From Castellaniella defragrans_A (GTDB taxonomy: Bacteria; Pseudomonadota; Gammaproteobacteria; Burkholderiales; Burkholderiaceae_B): 64,000 bases of DNA. Position 1 is the stretch's first letter; each line of letters begins with the position of its first letter. The notes beneath the pieces were generated by a model. The model searched no databases. It was not told where the DNA came from and saw nothing but the letters and a program-made list of their open reading frames with translations. Position numbers and translations under genes: made by a program. This document shows, piece after piece, positions 1-8,548 of the stretch. Where the stretch lies: the NCBI RefSeq assembly GCF_040394755.1, contig NZ_JBEBRQ010000008.1; one strand, 5' to 3'.

Positions 1-357
1 GGTGGTCTTGCCGGCGCCCTGCAGGCCGGCCATCAGGATGACGGCGGGCGGCTGCGCGGCCAGGGACAGCTCGCCGGCCTCGGCGCCCAGGTCGCCGCCC
101 ATCAGGGCCGTCAGTTCCTTGTGAACCAGGCCGACCAGGGCCTGACCCGGATTGAGACTGCCGACGACCTCCTGGCCCAGTGCGCGTTCCTTGACCCGGG
201 CGATGAAATCGCGCACGACGGGCAGGGACACATCGGCCTCCAGGAGGGCCATGCGCACCTCACGCAGCATTTCCTGGGTGTTGGCCTCGGTCAGGCGCGC
301 CTCGCCGCGCATGGTCTTGACGATGCGGGACAGGCGGTTGGTGAGGTTGTCAAGCAT
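1..357 (-). CDS. ffh: Signal recognition particle protein Ffh, N-terminal part (runs off the window)
   Basis: The reverse strand opens with ATG at 357 and reads MLDNLTNRLSRIVKTMRGEA, the conserved N-domain start of the SRP54 GTPase. It stays open to the window edge, where the P-loop GLQGAGKTT appears. Ffh binds 4.5S RNA and signal sequences of nascent membrane proteins and delivers ribosomes to FtsY at the inner membrane. Only about 119 codons (the N domain and the start of the G domain) are inside the window, so the M domain cannot be checked. It is divergent from ypjD with about 90 bp between the two starts, the usual proteobacterial arrangement. Confidence 0.96.
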   Translation of the reverse strand, partial: MLDNLTNRLSRIVKTMRGEARLTEANTQEMLREVRMALLEADVSLPVVRDFIARVKERALGQEVVGSLNPGQALVGLVHKELTALMGGDLGAEAGELSLAAQPPAVILMAGLQGAGKTT

Positions 358-449
358 GATGTGGTTTCGCTGAAACTGGTTGATCGGGCGGGCAGCGCAT
401 AAAATAGCGTTTTTGAGCGCATGCCGCTCACCGGGCACCCAAGGGGACT

Positions 450-1304
450 ATGTCTGCAAGCATTGTATTTCACTTGCTCGCCGCGCTGGCCTACGGCGTG
501 CTTTCGGCCGCTCGCTGGCGCCCGCTCGCGCGGGCCCAATCCGACCACCAACCCAACGTGGCGATCGGTCGCCTGTGCGTCCTGGGCGCCATCGTGCTGC
601 ACGGCGTGGGCCTCGCCCAGGCGACCATCGTACCCCAAGGCCTGCACCTGGGCTGGGCCCTGGCCCTGTCCACTGCCGTCTGGCTGGGCATGATCGTCTT
701 CTGGATCGAGAATTTCCTGCTGCGCATCGACAGCATCCTGTTGCTGCTCCTGCCGATCGCCACCCTGGCCACCCTGCTGGCCGCCGCCTTCCCGCAAGGC
801 CATCTGGTGCCGCACGCCAACAACGACTGGCTGCGCACCCATCTGCTGATTGCCATGACGGCCTATGGCCTGATCACCGTGGCCGCCCTGCATGCCATGC
901 TGATGACCGCGCTCGATCGCCAGTTGCATCTACCCATCGCGACCGAGGAACGGCGCAATATCTTCACCCGCGCGCTGGAATCGATGCCGCCGCTGCTGGT
1001 GCTCGAGCAGCTTTTGTTCCGGCTGATCTGGATCGGTTTCATCGTGCTGACCCTCACGGTGATCACAGGCATCCTGGTTTCGCTGCGCCTGGACGGGCGC
1101 CCGCTGCCCATGGACCACAAGACCGTCTTCACCCTGCTGTCCTGGGCGACCTTTGGCGTACTGCTGGCAGGACGCCACATCCAGGGCTGGCGCGGGCGCA
1201 CGGCGCTGCGCTGGACGCTCGCCGGATTCGCGTTCCTGCTGCTGTCCTACACCGGCAGCCGCTTCGTCCTCGACGTCATTCTCCAGCGAGGCACGCTTGG
1301 CTAA
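450..1304 (+). CDS. ypjD: Inner membrane protein YpjD, CcsA/cytochrome c assembly family
   Basis: A 284-residue multi-spanning membrane protein with about eight hydrophobic segments. It has the tryptophan- and histidine-rich features of the CcsA/CcmC-like haem-handling fold, such as the HLLIAMTAYGLITVAALHA segment and the late GRHIQGWRGRTALRWTLAGF segment. AAGGGGA stands just before the ATG at 450 and supports that start. In many proteobacteria this gene lies next to ffh, as here. The E. coli homologue is of uncertain function (linked to haem or cation handling), so a role in cytochrome c maturation is family inference. The end overlaps the next gene by 8 nt, which suggests translational coupling. 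Confidence 0.87.
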   Translation: MSASIVFHLLAALAYGVLSAARWRPLARAQSDHQPNVAIGRLCVLGAIVLHGVGLAQATIVPQGLHLGWALALSTAVWLGMIVFWIENFLLRIDSILLLLLPIATLATLLAAAFPQGHLVPHANNDWLRTHLLIAMTAYGLITVAALHAMLMTALDRQLHLPIATEERRNIFTRALESMPPLLVLEQLLFRLIWIGFIVLTLTVITGILVSLRLDGRPLPMDHKTVFTLLSWATFGVLLAGRHIQGWRGRTALRWTLAGFAFLLLSYTGSRFVLDVILQRGTLG

Positions 1305-1545
1305 ATTTCTGATCTGGGCCGTCATCATCCTGGGCGTCATGCTGGCGGCACGCATGATCGCCCATCGCAACGCGCGCGAACGCAGCGCGCCGCCGCGCCG
1401 GGGCCGTGCGCCAGAGCCCGGTGCGGCCCAATCCATGGTGCGCTGCGAGCATTGCCAGATCTACCTGCCACGCGCCGAGGCCTTCATGAGCCAGGGCAAG
1501 ACCTGGTGCAGTACCGAACACGCGCGCCTGGGCCTGAAAAAATGA
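1297..1545 (+). CDS. Small PP0621-family protein with a C-terminal zinc-ribbon-like Cys motif
   Basis: An 82-codon frame starting at TTG 1297 inside the end of ypjD; no ATG or GTG lies nearby. The product begins with a membrane segment (LAKFLIWAVIILGVMLAARM), then a basic linker, then CEHCQIYLPRAEAF and a later Cys near GKTWCSTEH. This spacing (CxxC plus C/H) is typical of the small PP0621-type proteins found between ypjD and ampD-like genes in beta- and gammaproteobacteria. It is probably membrane-anchored and metal-binding; the function is unknown. The stop overlaps the next ATG as ATGA, so it is coupled to ampD. The start codon is the least certain part. Confidence 0.7.
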   Translation: MAKFLIWAVIILGVMLAARMIAHRNARERSAPPRRGRAPEPGAAQSMVRCEHCQIYLPRAEAFMSQGKTWCSTEHARLGLKK

Positions 1546-2165
1546 ACCTGTCCGCTCGCGACACCGCGCCGGCCCCCGGCGCCGGGGACGCGCTGGCGAT
1601 CGGGGACTCGGGCTGGCTCGCGCCCGCGCCCGGCGTCCTGCGCCGCCCTTCCCCGAATCACGACCGGCGCCCCGGCGGCGAGAATCCCAGCCTGCTGGTG
1701 ATCCACAACATCAGCCTGCCCCCCGGCGAGTTCCAGGGCGACGCCATCATTGATTTCTTCCAGAATCGCCTCGATATTTCCGCCCATCCCTGGTTCGAGA
1801 ACATCCGCGATCTGCGCGTTTCGGCGCATTTCCTGATCCGCCGCGAGGGGACGATCGTGCAGTTCGTGCCGACGGTCCTGCGCGCCTGGCATGCGGGCGT
1901 CTCGACGTTCCAGGGCCGCGAGCGGTGCAACGATTTCTCCGTGGGGATCGAACTCGAGGGAACAGATACGCTGCCATATACGGATGCGCAGTACGAGCGC
2001 CTGATGATGCTGACGGCCGCGATCCGCGGGCGGCACCCGATCCGCCACGCCAGCGGCCATGCGGATATCGCGCCCGGACGCAAGACCGATCCGGGGCCCG
2101 CGTTCGACTGGGCGAGGTTCTGCCGGGACGGCGGCTGGGCAGCTGGCCAGCCGCCCCACCAATAA
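1542..2165 (+). CDS. ampD: 1,6-anhydro-N-acetylmuramoyl-L-alanine amidase AmpD
   Basis: A 207-residue amidase_2 family protein. The expected zinc ligands are visible: His55 in LLVIHNISLP, His173 in ASGHADIAPG and Asp183 in KTDPGPAFDW. AmpD cleaves the stem peptide from 1,6-anhydroMurNAc in cytoplasmic peptidoglycan recycling and keeps AmpR-controlled beta-lactamase genes silent. No signal peptide is present, as expected for the cytosolic enzyme. The start is the ATG in the ATGA overlap with the preceding gene. No ampR or ampC is in the window, so only the recycling role is supported here. Confidence 0.94.
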   Translation: MNLSARDTAPAPGAGDALAIGDSGWLAPAPGVLRRPSPNHDRRPGGENPSLLVIHNISLPPGEFQGDAIIDFFQNRLDISAHPWFENIRDLRVSAHFLIRREGTIVQFVPTVLRAWHAGVSTFQGRERCNDFSVGIELEGTDTLPYTDAQYERLMMLTAAIRGRHPIRHASGHADIAPGRKTDPGPAFDWARFCRDGGWAAGQPPHQ

Positions 2166-2285
2166 CATCTGCCGCGCCCGAACGGCGGGTGGTGGCGCCT
2201 CTGGTCACAGGCGTATTCCCGTGGTCACAGGGGCGTTACAAACGTCTGGTACGATGAGACGTCGAAACGCATGAGCCCTCAAAAT

Positions 2286-3095
2286 ATGAAAAAAGCGTCC
2301 CTGCTCATCCTCCCGGCCCTCGTCGTCCTGCTCACGGCCTGCGCCCAGACGCCTTCGCAGACACCCTCCACGTCCTCGCCGACGAGCGCCGGGCACGCGA
2401 TCGCGGCCGCGACCGCGACCCTGACCGCCTACGACTGGCGCCTCGCGAGCACGGCCGGCCTCAGCGGCCAGCCGGTCGTGGCCTTGCGCCCCGGCCTGGA
2501 AAGACCGCTGCGGCTCTCGTTCTCGGAAACATCCCTGAGCATCCAGGGGGGCTGCAACACGCTGTTCGGCCCGTATACGCTGGAGCCCGATGGCGGTTTG
2601 CAGGCCGGTCCTCTCGCGTCAACGAGAATGGCATGCGCGCCGGCCCTCATGCAACTGGACACCGAGATCGGGGCGCGCCTGACGGGCCGCCTGGATATCC
2701 GGATCCTCGAGGGCGCCGGCAGTCCCCAACTGATCCTGACCACGATCGGCGGGGACTCGATGACCTTCGACGGCACGCCCACGCCCCAGACGCGCTACGG
2801 CGGCCCCGGCCAGATCATGTTCCTCGAGGTCGCGCCCGAAAGCGTCGCCTGCAACCATCCCCAGATCCCGGACCATCGCTGCCTGCGTGTGCGCGAGCGC
2901 CACTATGACGCCTCGGGCATCCTGCAACCGCCCGCCAGCGACTGGCGCACGCTGTATGCCCCGATCGAAAACTACACACACCACGACGGCGAAAGCACCA
3001 TCCTGCGGGTCCGGCGCTACGTCCTCAAAAACCCGCCCGCGGGCGCCTCACGGGATGCGTACGTGCTCGACCTGATCGTGCAGCGCGGCCGTTGA
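2286..3095 (+). CDS. META and DUF4377 domain lipoprotein
   Basis: From ATG 2286 the product begins MKKASLLILPALVVLLTAC, a lipoprotein signal with lipobox LTAC, so the mature protein should be lipidated at that Cys. Residues about 40-145 resemble the META/HslJ domain (LSIQGGCNTLFGPY, then TRMACAPALMQLD). The last 90 residues, with MFLEVAPESVACNHP and later CLRVRERHYD, match the DUF4377 pattern often fused to META. Its function is unknown; HslJ-like proteins are envelope stress factors. An in-frame ATG at 2271 would add five residues before the signal peptide; neither start has a strong ribosome binding site. No operon partner is evident. Confidence 0.82.
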   Translation: MKKASLLILPALVVLLTACAQTPSQTPSTSSPTSAGHAIAAATATLTAYDWRLASTAGLSGQPVVALRPGLERPLRLSFSETSLSIQGGCNTLFGPYTLEPDGGLQAGPLASTRMACAPALMQLDTEIGARLTGRLDIRILEGAGSPQLILTTIGGDSMTFDGTPTPQTRYGGPGQIMFLEVAPESVACNHPQIPDHRCLRVRERHYDASGILQPPASDWRTLYAPIENYTHHDGESTILRVRRYVLKNPPAGASRDAYVLDLIVQRGR

Positions 3096-3113
3096 GCGCA
3101 CCGCGGCGCGCGG

Positions 3114-4007
3114 TCACCCTTCCCAGCACAGGCCTGCCTGGATGTTTTCCTCCAGGAAATTCCGGACCAGGATCGAACGGCTGTTGCTGCGCCAGACGCA
3201 ATGCGTCTCGGACAGAATGGCGCCATTGTCGATCGGCCGATAGACGACATTGGATTTCCACAGCCGGCTCATGGAGCGGGGCACCAGGGCCACACCCAAA
3301 GACTGGCTGACCATTTCAACAATGGTCAGCCAGTTGCGAACCTCGTGGATGATGTAGGGGCTGAAACCGGCATTCACGCAAATCGCCATGATGCGGTCGT
3401 AATAGTGAGGCGACAGTGTCCTGGGAAACAGCAGGAAAATCTCGTTCCTGAGCGCCCCCACCGGCACGACGGCAGCCTGGGCCAGCGCATGTTCCGTCGT
3501 CAGGCAGCAGACGAAGTGTTCCGCCACGAACAAGTGCGTGCTGATGCCCGCCTCGTTTTGGTGGTTGTGGACGAATCCGATATCGATCTGCTCTCTTTGC
3601 AAGGCTTTCAACTGCTCGCTGGAATTCAGCTCATGCAGCGAAACCTCGACGTCCGGGTAACGGGCGCGATAAGCATGGACCTTGTCGTGCAGCCCCCGAA
3701 ACAGCATGGAACTGGCAAAACCCAGCCGCAGATGACCGATGGTGCCCTTGGCCGCGCGCTCTCCGACCCGCTGCATCTCGTCGGCATGACGCAGCAGTTG
3801 CAAGGCCTCCTGGTAGAACAGCCGCCCCGCATCGGTCAGGCTGACGCTTTTGTTGGTGCGGATGAACAACTGGAATCCCAGGTCATTTTCCAGTTGCTGG
3901 ATGCTCATGCTGAGCGGCGGCTGCGAAATGTGCAATTTCTGCGCCGCCCGGCTGAAATGGAGCTCCTCGGCCACAGCGACGAAATACCGGATATGCCTGA
4001 GGTTCAT
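3114..4007 (-). CDS. LysR-family transcriptional regulator
   Basis: A 297-residue protein with the N-terminal LysR winged helix (MNLRHIRYFVAVAEELHFS, then AAQKLHISQPPLSMSIQQLE) and a periplasmic-binding-protein-like co-inducer domain from about residue 90. It is divergent from the acyl-CoA dehydrogenase gene at 4146 with a 138-bp AT-rich gap holding a T-N11-A palindrome. That is the standard layout for a regulator of the adjacent operon. It probably controls the dehydrogenase, CoA-transferase and Liv importer genes in response to the transported acid or its CoA ester. The effector is not deducible from sequence. Confidence 0.9.
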   Translation of the reverse strand: MNLRHIRYFVAVAEELHFSRAAQKLHISQPPLSMSIQQLENDLGFQLFIRTNKSVSLTDAGRLFYQEALQLLRHADEMQRVGERAAKGTIGHLRLGFASSMLFRGLHDKVHAYRARYPDVEVSLHELNSSEQLKALQREQIDIGFVHNHQNEAGISTHLFVAEHFVCCLTTEHALAQAAVVPVGALRNEIFLLFPRTLSPHYYDRIMAICVNAGFSPYIIHEVRNWLTIVEMVSQSLGVALVPRSMSRLWKSNVVYRPIDNGAILSETHCVWRSNSRSILVRNFLEENIQAGLCWEG

Positions 4008-4040
4008 CGCAGTTCGATTTTTCCAGTGAGTTACCCGAAC

Positions 4041-4057
4041 GATATTATTAATATATC
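4041..4057. promoter_or_regulatory. Candidate LysR operator, T-N11-A palindrome
   Basis: GATATTATTAATATATC is an inverted repeat (ATAT on both sides, with T-N11-A spacing) 34 bp upstream of the LysR start codon, between the divergent regulator and acyl-CoA dehydrogenase genes. LysR proteins typically bind such a site. The surrounding 60 bp is far more AT-rich than its neighbours and presumably holds both promoters. Confidence 0.45.
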
Positions 4058-4145
4058 AAACAATCTACATAATATATTTTACTTATAGAACCTGCCTTGT
4101 CAACATTGTCCGGACACACCAAACGAGATCCAGACGGAGGACACG

Positions 4146-5915
4146 ATGGGCAAGGTAGAGCTTTTTCCAATCGAAGCGGAAAGCGTGCGGACGCCGCAGA
4201 TGGCGGATGTGCCGGATGCCAAAGGCATCAATGTCTTCGAGCACGATCCCGCGCTGCAGGATCTGCTGAAAGTCTACCTGCCGCAGGATCTGCTCCGGCA
4301 TCTGTGGCCGCATTTCCAGGCGCTGGGCGCCGAGGTCGGCGGCAGGCTGGATGAACTGGCCAGCAGCGCGGACAGGAATCCCCCTACCCTGCAGACTCGC
4401 AATCGCCAGGGCTTCGACGAACAACGCATTCTGAAGCACCCCGACTACGTCGAACTGGAACGCAAAGCCTATTCGGAACTGGGTCTGGCCAGGATGTCTC
4501 ACGCGCCCGGCGCTCTGGGCTGGCCGGACGTCATGCCGCCGATGGCCAAATACGCGCTGACATTCCTGTTCGTGCAGGCGGAGTTCGGCCTGTGCTGCCC
4601 CGTCAGCATGACCGATTCCCTGACGCACACCATGTGCCGCCACGCCTCCCCCGAGGTCATTGACCGGTATTTTCCCAATCTCACGACTCTGGACTTCGAC
4701 GCATTGACCCAAGGCGCCATGTTCATCACCGAACAAGGCGCCGGTTCCGACGTTTCCAGGATCACGACCACGGCCGTGCAAAAGGATGGCAAGTGGTTCC
4801 TGACCGGCGACAAATGGTTCTGCTCCAACCCCGATGCCGGGGTCGCCATGGTGCTGGCGCACGTCCAGGGAGCCCCCGAGGGCCTGAAGGGCCTGGGCCT
4901 GTTCCTGATGCCAAGGCTCCTGGAGGACGGCACCACCAATCACTACCGCATTCTGCGCCTGAAGGACAAGATGGGCACACGCTCGATGGCCAGCGGCGAA
5001 ATCGTGCTGGAAGGCGCCCAGGCGCATTTGATCGGCGATATCGGGCGCGGTTTCCAGCAGATGGCGGACATGATCAACTGGTCGCGCCTGTCCAACGGTG
5101 TGCGGGCGGCTGGCCTGATGCGCCGGGCAATGGGCGAAGCCCTGTACATCTGTCGGCACCGCCAGGCGTTCAACAAGGCGCTGATCGACATGCCCCTGCA
5201 ACGCAAGCAATTGCTGAAGATGATGTTGCCCAGCGAACAGGCGCGCAGCATGATGTTCCAGACGGCCCGCGTCATGCACCTGGCCAAGCAAGGCAACCAG
5301 GAGGCGGCAAAATGCCTGCGCATCCTGACGCCGCTGATCAAGTTCCGGGCCTGCCGGGATGCGCGCAAGGTGACCGGCGACGGCATGGAAATCCGCGGCG
5401 GCTGCGGATTCATCGAAGAATGGTCCGATCCGCGGGTGCTGCGCGATGCGCACCTGGGCGCCATCTGGGAAGGCACCAGCAACATTGTCGCCCTGGACGT
5501 CATCCGGGCCATCCGGCGCAATGAGGGCCTGGAGTATCTGCGGCGCCATCTGGATGGCCTGCTGCAAGAGGCCGACCGGCTGCCCGCGCCCTCGCGCCAG
5601 GCTCTGGCCGACAAGCTGCAGACAGTCATTGCCTTCGTCACCGCCGTCACCAACGACGCGGACGAACGCGATACCCGCAAAGCGGCGTCCGCGCTCTATC
5701 ACATCACCACGGCCATCTCCATGGCCTGGGAAGCCTCCCGCCTGCGGGACGAAGGCTGGGCGCGGCTGGCATGGGCGCATCTGGTATTGCGCTACCGCCT
5801 GAGCGTGGCCGATCCGCTGGCCAGCGATTATCCGGCGAAGCAACTGCCCGCCCTGGGCCGGTTGCTGGGCCAGGAACCGCTGACGCAGGCCGATGCCCTG
5901 AGCCTGTTGGCCTGA
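4146..5915 (+). CDS. Acyl-CoA dehydrogenase, AidB-like subfamily
   Basis: A 589-residue flavoprotein, longer than ordinary 380-residue acyl-CoA dehydrogenases because of an N-terminal extension and a C-terminal helical region, as in AidB and related long forms. Visible signatures are FITEQGAGSDVSRITTTA (FAD/substrate loop, about residue 200), GCGFIEEW and AIWEGTSNIVALDVIRAIRR near the end of the core. It would oxidise an acyl-CoA to the 2-enoyl-CoA with electrons passing to ETF. It is followed 37 nt later by a family III CoA-transferase and then a Liv-type importer. This suggests catabolism of an imported carboxylic acid, not the DNA-repair-linked role of E. coli AidB. The substrate is unknown. 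Confidence 0.85.
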   Translation: MGKVELFPIEAESVRTPQMADVPDAKGINVFEHDPALQDLLKVYLPQDLLRHLWPHFQALGAEVGGRLDELASSADRNPPTLQTRNRQGFDEQRILKHPDYVELERKAYSELGLARMSHAPGALGWPDVMPPMAKYALTFLFVQAEFGLCCPVSMTDSLTHTMCRHASPEVIDRYFPNLTTLDFDALTQGAMFITEQGAGSDVSRITTTAVQKDGKWFLTGDKWFCSNPDAGVAMVLAHVQGAPEGLKGLGLFLMPRLLEDGTTNHYRILRLKDKMGTRSMASGEIVLEGAQAHLIGDIGRGFQQMADMINWSRLSNGVRAAGLMRRAMGEALYICRHRQAFNKALIDMPLQRKQLLKMMLPSEQARSMMFQTARVMHLAKQGNQEAAKCLRILTPLIKFRACRDARKVTGDGMEIRGGCGFIEEWSDPRVLRDAHLGAIWEGTSNIVALDVIRAIRRNEGLEYLRRHLDGLLQEADRLPAPSRQALADKLQTVIAFVTAVTNDADERDTRKAASALYHITTAISMAWEASRLRDEGWARLAWAHLVLRYRLSVADPLASDYPAKQLPALGRLLGQEPLTQADALSLLA

Positions 5916-5952
5916 TGGCCCGCCGCCGGATCGAACTCACCAGGATATCTCC

Positions 5953-7140
5953 ATGAACACTACCGGAGCGCTGCAAGGCATCCGCGTCATCGACCTGAGC
6001 CGCGTGCTGGGAGGACCGTTCGCCGCCCAGGTCCTGGCCGACCACGGCGCCGATGTCATCAAGATCGAACCGCCGGCGGGCGACGACACCAGGCTGTGGG
6101 GCCCGCCCTTTCGCCAGGGAAGCGCCGCCTATTTTTCCGGGATCAACCGCAACAAGCGCGGCATGGTCATCGATTTCAGTACCGTCCAGGGGCAGGCGTT
6201 GCTGCGCAGGCTGCTGGAATCGGCGGATGTGCTGATCGAAAACTTCAAGATCGGCACCCTGGAGAAATGGGGCCTGGACGCGCTGACCGAGCAGTTTCCG
6301 CGCCTGGTGCACTGTCGTATCTCGGGCTTCGGCGCCGACGGCCCCCTGGGCGGCCTGCCCGGCTACGATTCCGTGATCCAGGCCATGGCCGGTCTGATGA
6401 GTGTGAACGGCAATGCCGATGGAGCGCCCCTGCGCGTCGGCTTGCCGGTGGTGGACATGGTGACGGGCATGAACGCGGCCATGGGCGTGCTGCTGGCGTT
6501 GCAGGCCCGCAACCGCAGCAACCGCGGCCAATTCGTCGAGGCGGCCCTGTACGACAGCGGCGTATCGCTGCTGCATCCACACATCCCCAACTATCTCTGG
6601 TCCGGCAAAGTCCCCCAGCGCACGGGCAACGCGCACCCGAACATCACCCCCTACGACGCCTATCAAAGCGCCACCGGCCCCATCTACATCGCCGTCGGCA
6701 ACAACCGGCAATTCAGCCGCATGTGCGAATTCCTGGGGCTGGACGCCCTGCCGTCCGATGCGCGGTTCGCCGACAACGCCAGCCGCTGCGCCCATCGGCA
6801 AGCGCTGAAAGACATCCTGGAACAAGCCCTCGCCCAGCAGGACGGCCGCGCGCTCGTCGATCAGATGATCCGCCTGGGCATTCCCTGCGGGCCCATCCAG
6901 GATGTGGCCGATGTCGTCAAGCATCCCCACACCCGGCACCGCCAGATGGTGATTTCCATCGGCGATTATCAAGGCATCGCCTCCCCCATCAAACTCGGCG
7001 ACACACCGGCCAGCTACCGATTGGCGCCCCCCCGGCACGGAGAGCACAGCCGCAGCATCCTGCGGGAATACGGCTTGGACGAACAAGGCATCCAGGCCTT
7101 GATCGACAGCCAGACCATCCGCGAAGCCCAGGAGGCCTGA
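5953..7140 (+). CDS. CaiB/BaiF family III CoA-transferase
   Basis: A 395-residue protein starting GIRVIDLSRVLGGPFAAQVL and containing ADVLIENFKIGTLEKWGLD, all typical of family III CoA-transferases (formyl-CoA transferase, CaiB, succinyl-CoA-dependent enzymes). Asp168 in GLPVVDMVTG aligns with the catalytic aspartate that forms the mixed anhydride. The enzyme would move CoA from a donor such as succinyl-CoA onto a free acid. Placed between an acyl-CoA dehydrogenase and a solute importer, it probably activates the imported acid so that the dehydrogenase can act. The exact donor and acceptor cannot be read from sequence. Confidence 0.9.
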   Translation: MNTTGALQGIRVIDLSRVLGGPFAAQVLADHGADVIKIEPPAGDDTRLWGPPFRQGSAAYFSGINRNKRGMVIDFSTVQGQALLRRLLESADVLIENFKIGTLEKWGLDALTEQFPRLVHCRISGFGADGPLGGLPGYDSVIQAMAGLMSVNGNADGAPLRVGLPVVDMVTGMNAAMGVLLALQARNRSNRGQFVEAALYDSGVSLLHPHIPNYLWSGKVPQRTGNAHPNITPYDAYQSATGPIYIAVGNNRQFSRMCEFLGLDALPSDARFADNASRCAHRQALKDILEQALAQQDGRALVDQMIRLGIPCGPIQDVADVVKHPHTRHRQMVISIGDYQGIASPIKLGDTPASYRLAPPRHGEHSRSILREYGLDEQGIQALIDSQTIREAQEA

Positions 7141-7171
7141 GGCACAGGAAAAACCCATTTCCCGATAGACA

Positions 7172-7275
7172 GGGAAACACTGAATCAGTCCGGCGGCAGG
7201 CAACGGACTTTGCGCCTTGCATTCCGTCCCGTTGCGCAAGCGCCTGCCTGCCGCCGGACTGATTCAGTGCTTCCC
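7172..7275. repeat. Dispersed element with long inverted repeats (MITE-like)
   Basis: The two ends form a perfect 25-bp inverted repeat (7178-7202 and 7245-7269), extended by one mismatch and GGGAA/TTCCC to the outer edges at 7172 and 7275. The 42-bp centre has further weak self-complementarity. Related sequence (GGGAAcctCTGAA... and AAGCGCCTGC...CTGATTCAG) is found at 41871-41935, and a left-end-like fragment (GGGAACC...AAGTCCGGCGG) at 48031. This looks like a small non-autonomous insertion element or a REP-type repeat, lying just upstream of the Liv substrate-binding protein gene. No clear target-site duplication is visible. Confidence 0.75.
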
Positions 7276-7311
7276 AAGAACATCAATTGAGCAAACGAGA
7301 CAGGTGGAGAC

Positions 7312-8487
7312 ATGAAATACTCATCCCGATCATTGACCGCGGCCGCCATTCTGGCCCTCTGGTCCGCAGCCGGCTGGAGCGCGCCCGCCCAGGAAATCAA
7401 AGTAGGCTCGGTCATTTCGCTGACCGGCAACAATGCGCGCGGCGGCCAGGGCATGCACGAAGGCATGGAAGTCGCCGTCAACGCATTCAACCAGCATCAA
7501 TCGAAATACAGCATCAAACTGCTGACGATCGATGACGAATCCGACCCGGCCAAGGCGATTTCCGGCGTGGCCCAGCTTTCCTCCCAGAAAGTCGTGGCGA
7601 TCACCGGCGGCGCCACATCCGATCTGGTGGCGCCGGCAGCAGCCGCCGCCAACAAGGTCGGGCTGACCTATATCACATCCGGTGGCACCAGCAAGGAATT
7701 CGTCACCCAGGGATACCGGAAATTCTTCCGGATCAACAACACGGACGGCTATGTCAAAGCCATGACGGGGTTCTTCAAGTCCCTCGACGCCAGGAACCTG
7801 GCGATCGTGTATTCGACGCAGAAATCCACCTTCGAGCTTTCCCGCATGGTCAAAGACATCATGGAGGCCAACGGCACAAAGGTGAGCCTGCACGCCTTCG
7901 ATCCCGGACTGCGGGATTTCAAGCAGGTCGTCAACAAAATCAAACTGTTCGACAAACCCGACGTCATCAATGTCCTGGGCTATGAAAACGACTATGTCGG
8001 CTTTCTGCGGGCGGCCCGCATTCTGAAACCGGATGTCAAAGCCATCGTCGGCGTCTGGCAGATCGCCAACGCCAAGATGTCCAGGGAGTTCCCCGAACTG
8101 GTCAAGCATGTGTCCGGCACCGAAATGCTGCCCTATCCAGTGGCATTCCAGGATGCCGAAGGGCAGCGCTTCGAGACGGCCTTCAAGCAGCAATTCAAAC
8201 GCAGCCCGGATTACCTGAACGAATACGGATACGTGCAGGCGACGCTGCTGCTCGAAGCCATCGCCCGGGCGGCGGACAAGGGCGCCCTGGACACGCCCGA
8301 CGGCCTGGCCGATGAAATGCGCAAGACGGATCGGCAGACACTGATCGGCCACGTCGCCTTCCAGGACGACGGCGACAACCCGGATTTCATGCCCAATATC
8401 GGCCAGCACCAGAATGGCAAGGTCGTCCTCGTCTGGCCGCCGCAAGCCGCCAGCGGCACGCTGAATCTTCCCGGCGTCCCCTGGTAA
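7312..8487 (+). CDS. Liv-type ABC importer, periplasmic substrate-binding protein
   Basis: A 391-residue protein with a Sec signal peptide (MKYSSRSLTAAAILALWSAA, cleavage near GWSAPA) and a type I periplasmic binding fold (EIKVGSVISLTGNNARGGQG at the mature start; TDGYVKAMTGFF and GVWQIANAKMS later). GGTGGAG precedes the ATG. It would capture a branched-chain amino acid, aromatic acid or other small carboxylate in the periplasm and hand it to the permeases encoded downstream. Acyl-CoA enzymes lie upstream, so a carboxylic acid substrate is more likely than leucine. It heads the livHMGF-like cluster. Confidence 0.92.
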   Translation: MKYSSRSLTAAAILALWSAAGWSAPAQEIKVGSVISLTGNNARGGQGMHEGMEVAVNAFNQHQSKYSIKLLTIDDESDPAKAISGVAQLSSQKVVAITGGATSDLVAPAAAAANKVGLTYITSGGTSKEFVTQGYRKFFRINNTDGYVKAMTGFFKSLDARNLAIVYSTQKSTFELSRMVKDIMEANGTKVSLHAFDPGLRDFKQVVNKIKLFDKPDVINVLGYENDYVGFLRAARILKPDVKAIVGVWQIANAKMSREFPELVKHVSGTEMLPYPVAFQDAEGQRFETAFKQQFKRSPDYLNEYGYVQATLLLEAIARAADKGALDTPDGLADEMRKTDRQTLIGHVAFQDDGDNPDFMPNIGQHQNGKVVLVWPPQAASGTLNLPGVPW

Positions 8488-8514
8488 TTCCCCTATCGCA
8501 TGCACTACGAAAAA

Positions 8515-8533
8515 GCCCGCGCCTGACGCGGGC
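8515..8533 (+). terminator. Intercistronic hairpin between binding protein and permease genes
   Basis: GCCCGCG-CCTGA-CGCGGGC gives a 7-bp GC stem with a 5-nt loop directly before the ribosome binding site of the next gene, with only a weak T stretch after it. Such hairpins commonly stabilise the upstream mRNA or attenuate, so that the binding protein is made in excess over the membrane parts. Confidence 0.55.
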
Positions 8534-8548
8534 TTCAGGAGACTCATC

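Noticed and set aside
4083..5843. Long open frame of 586 codons on the strand opposite to the acyl-CoA dehydrogenase
   Set aside because: It mirrors the real gene in a GC-rich region; the product is His/Gln/Ala-rich low-complexity sequence without any family match.
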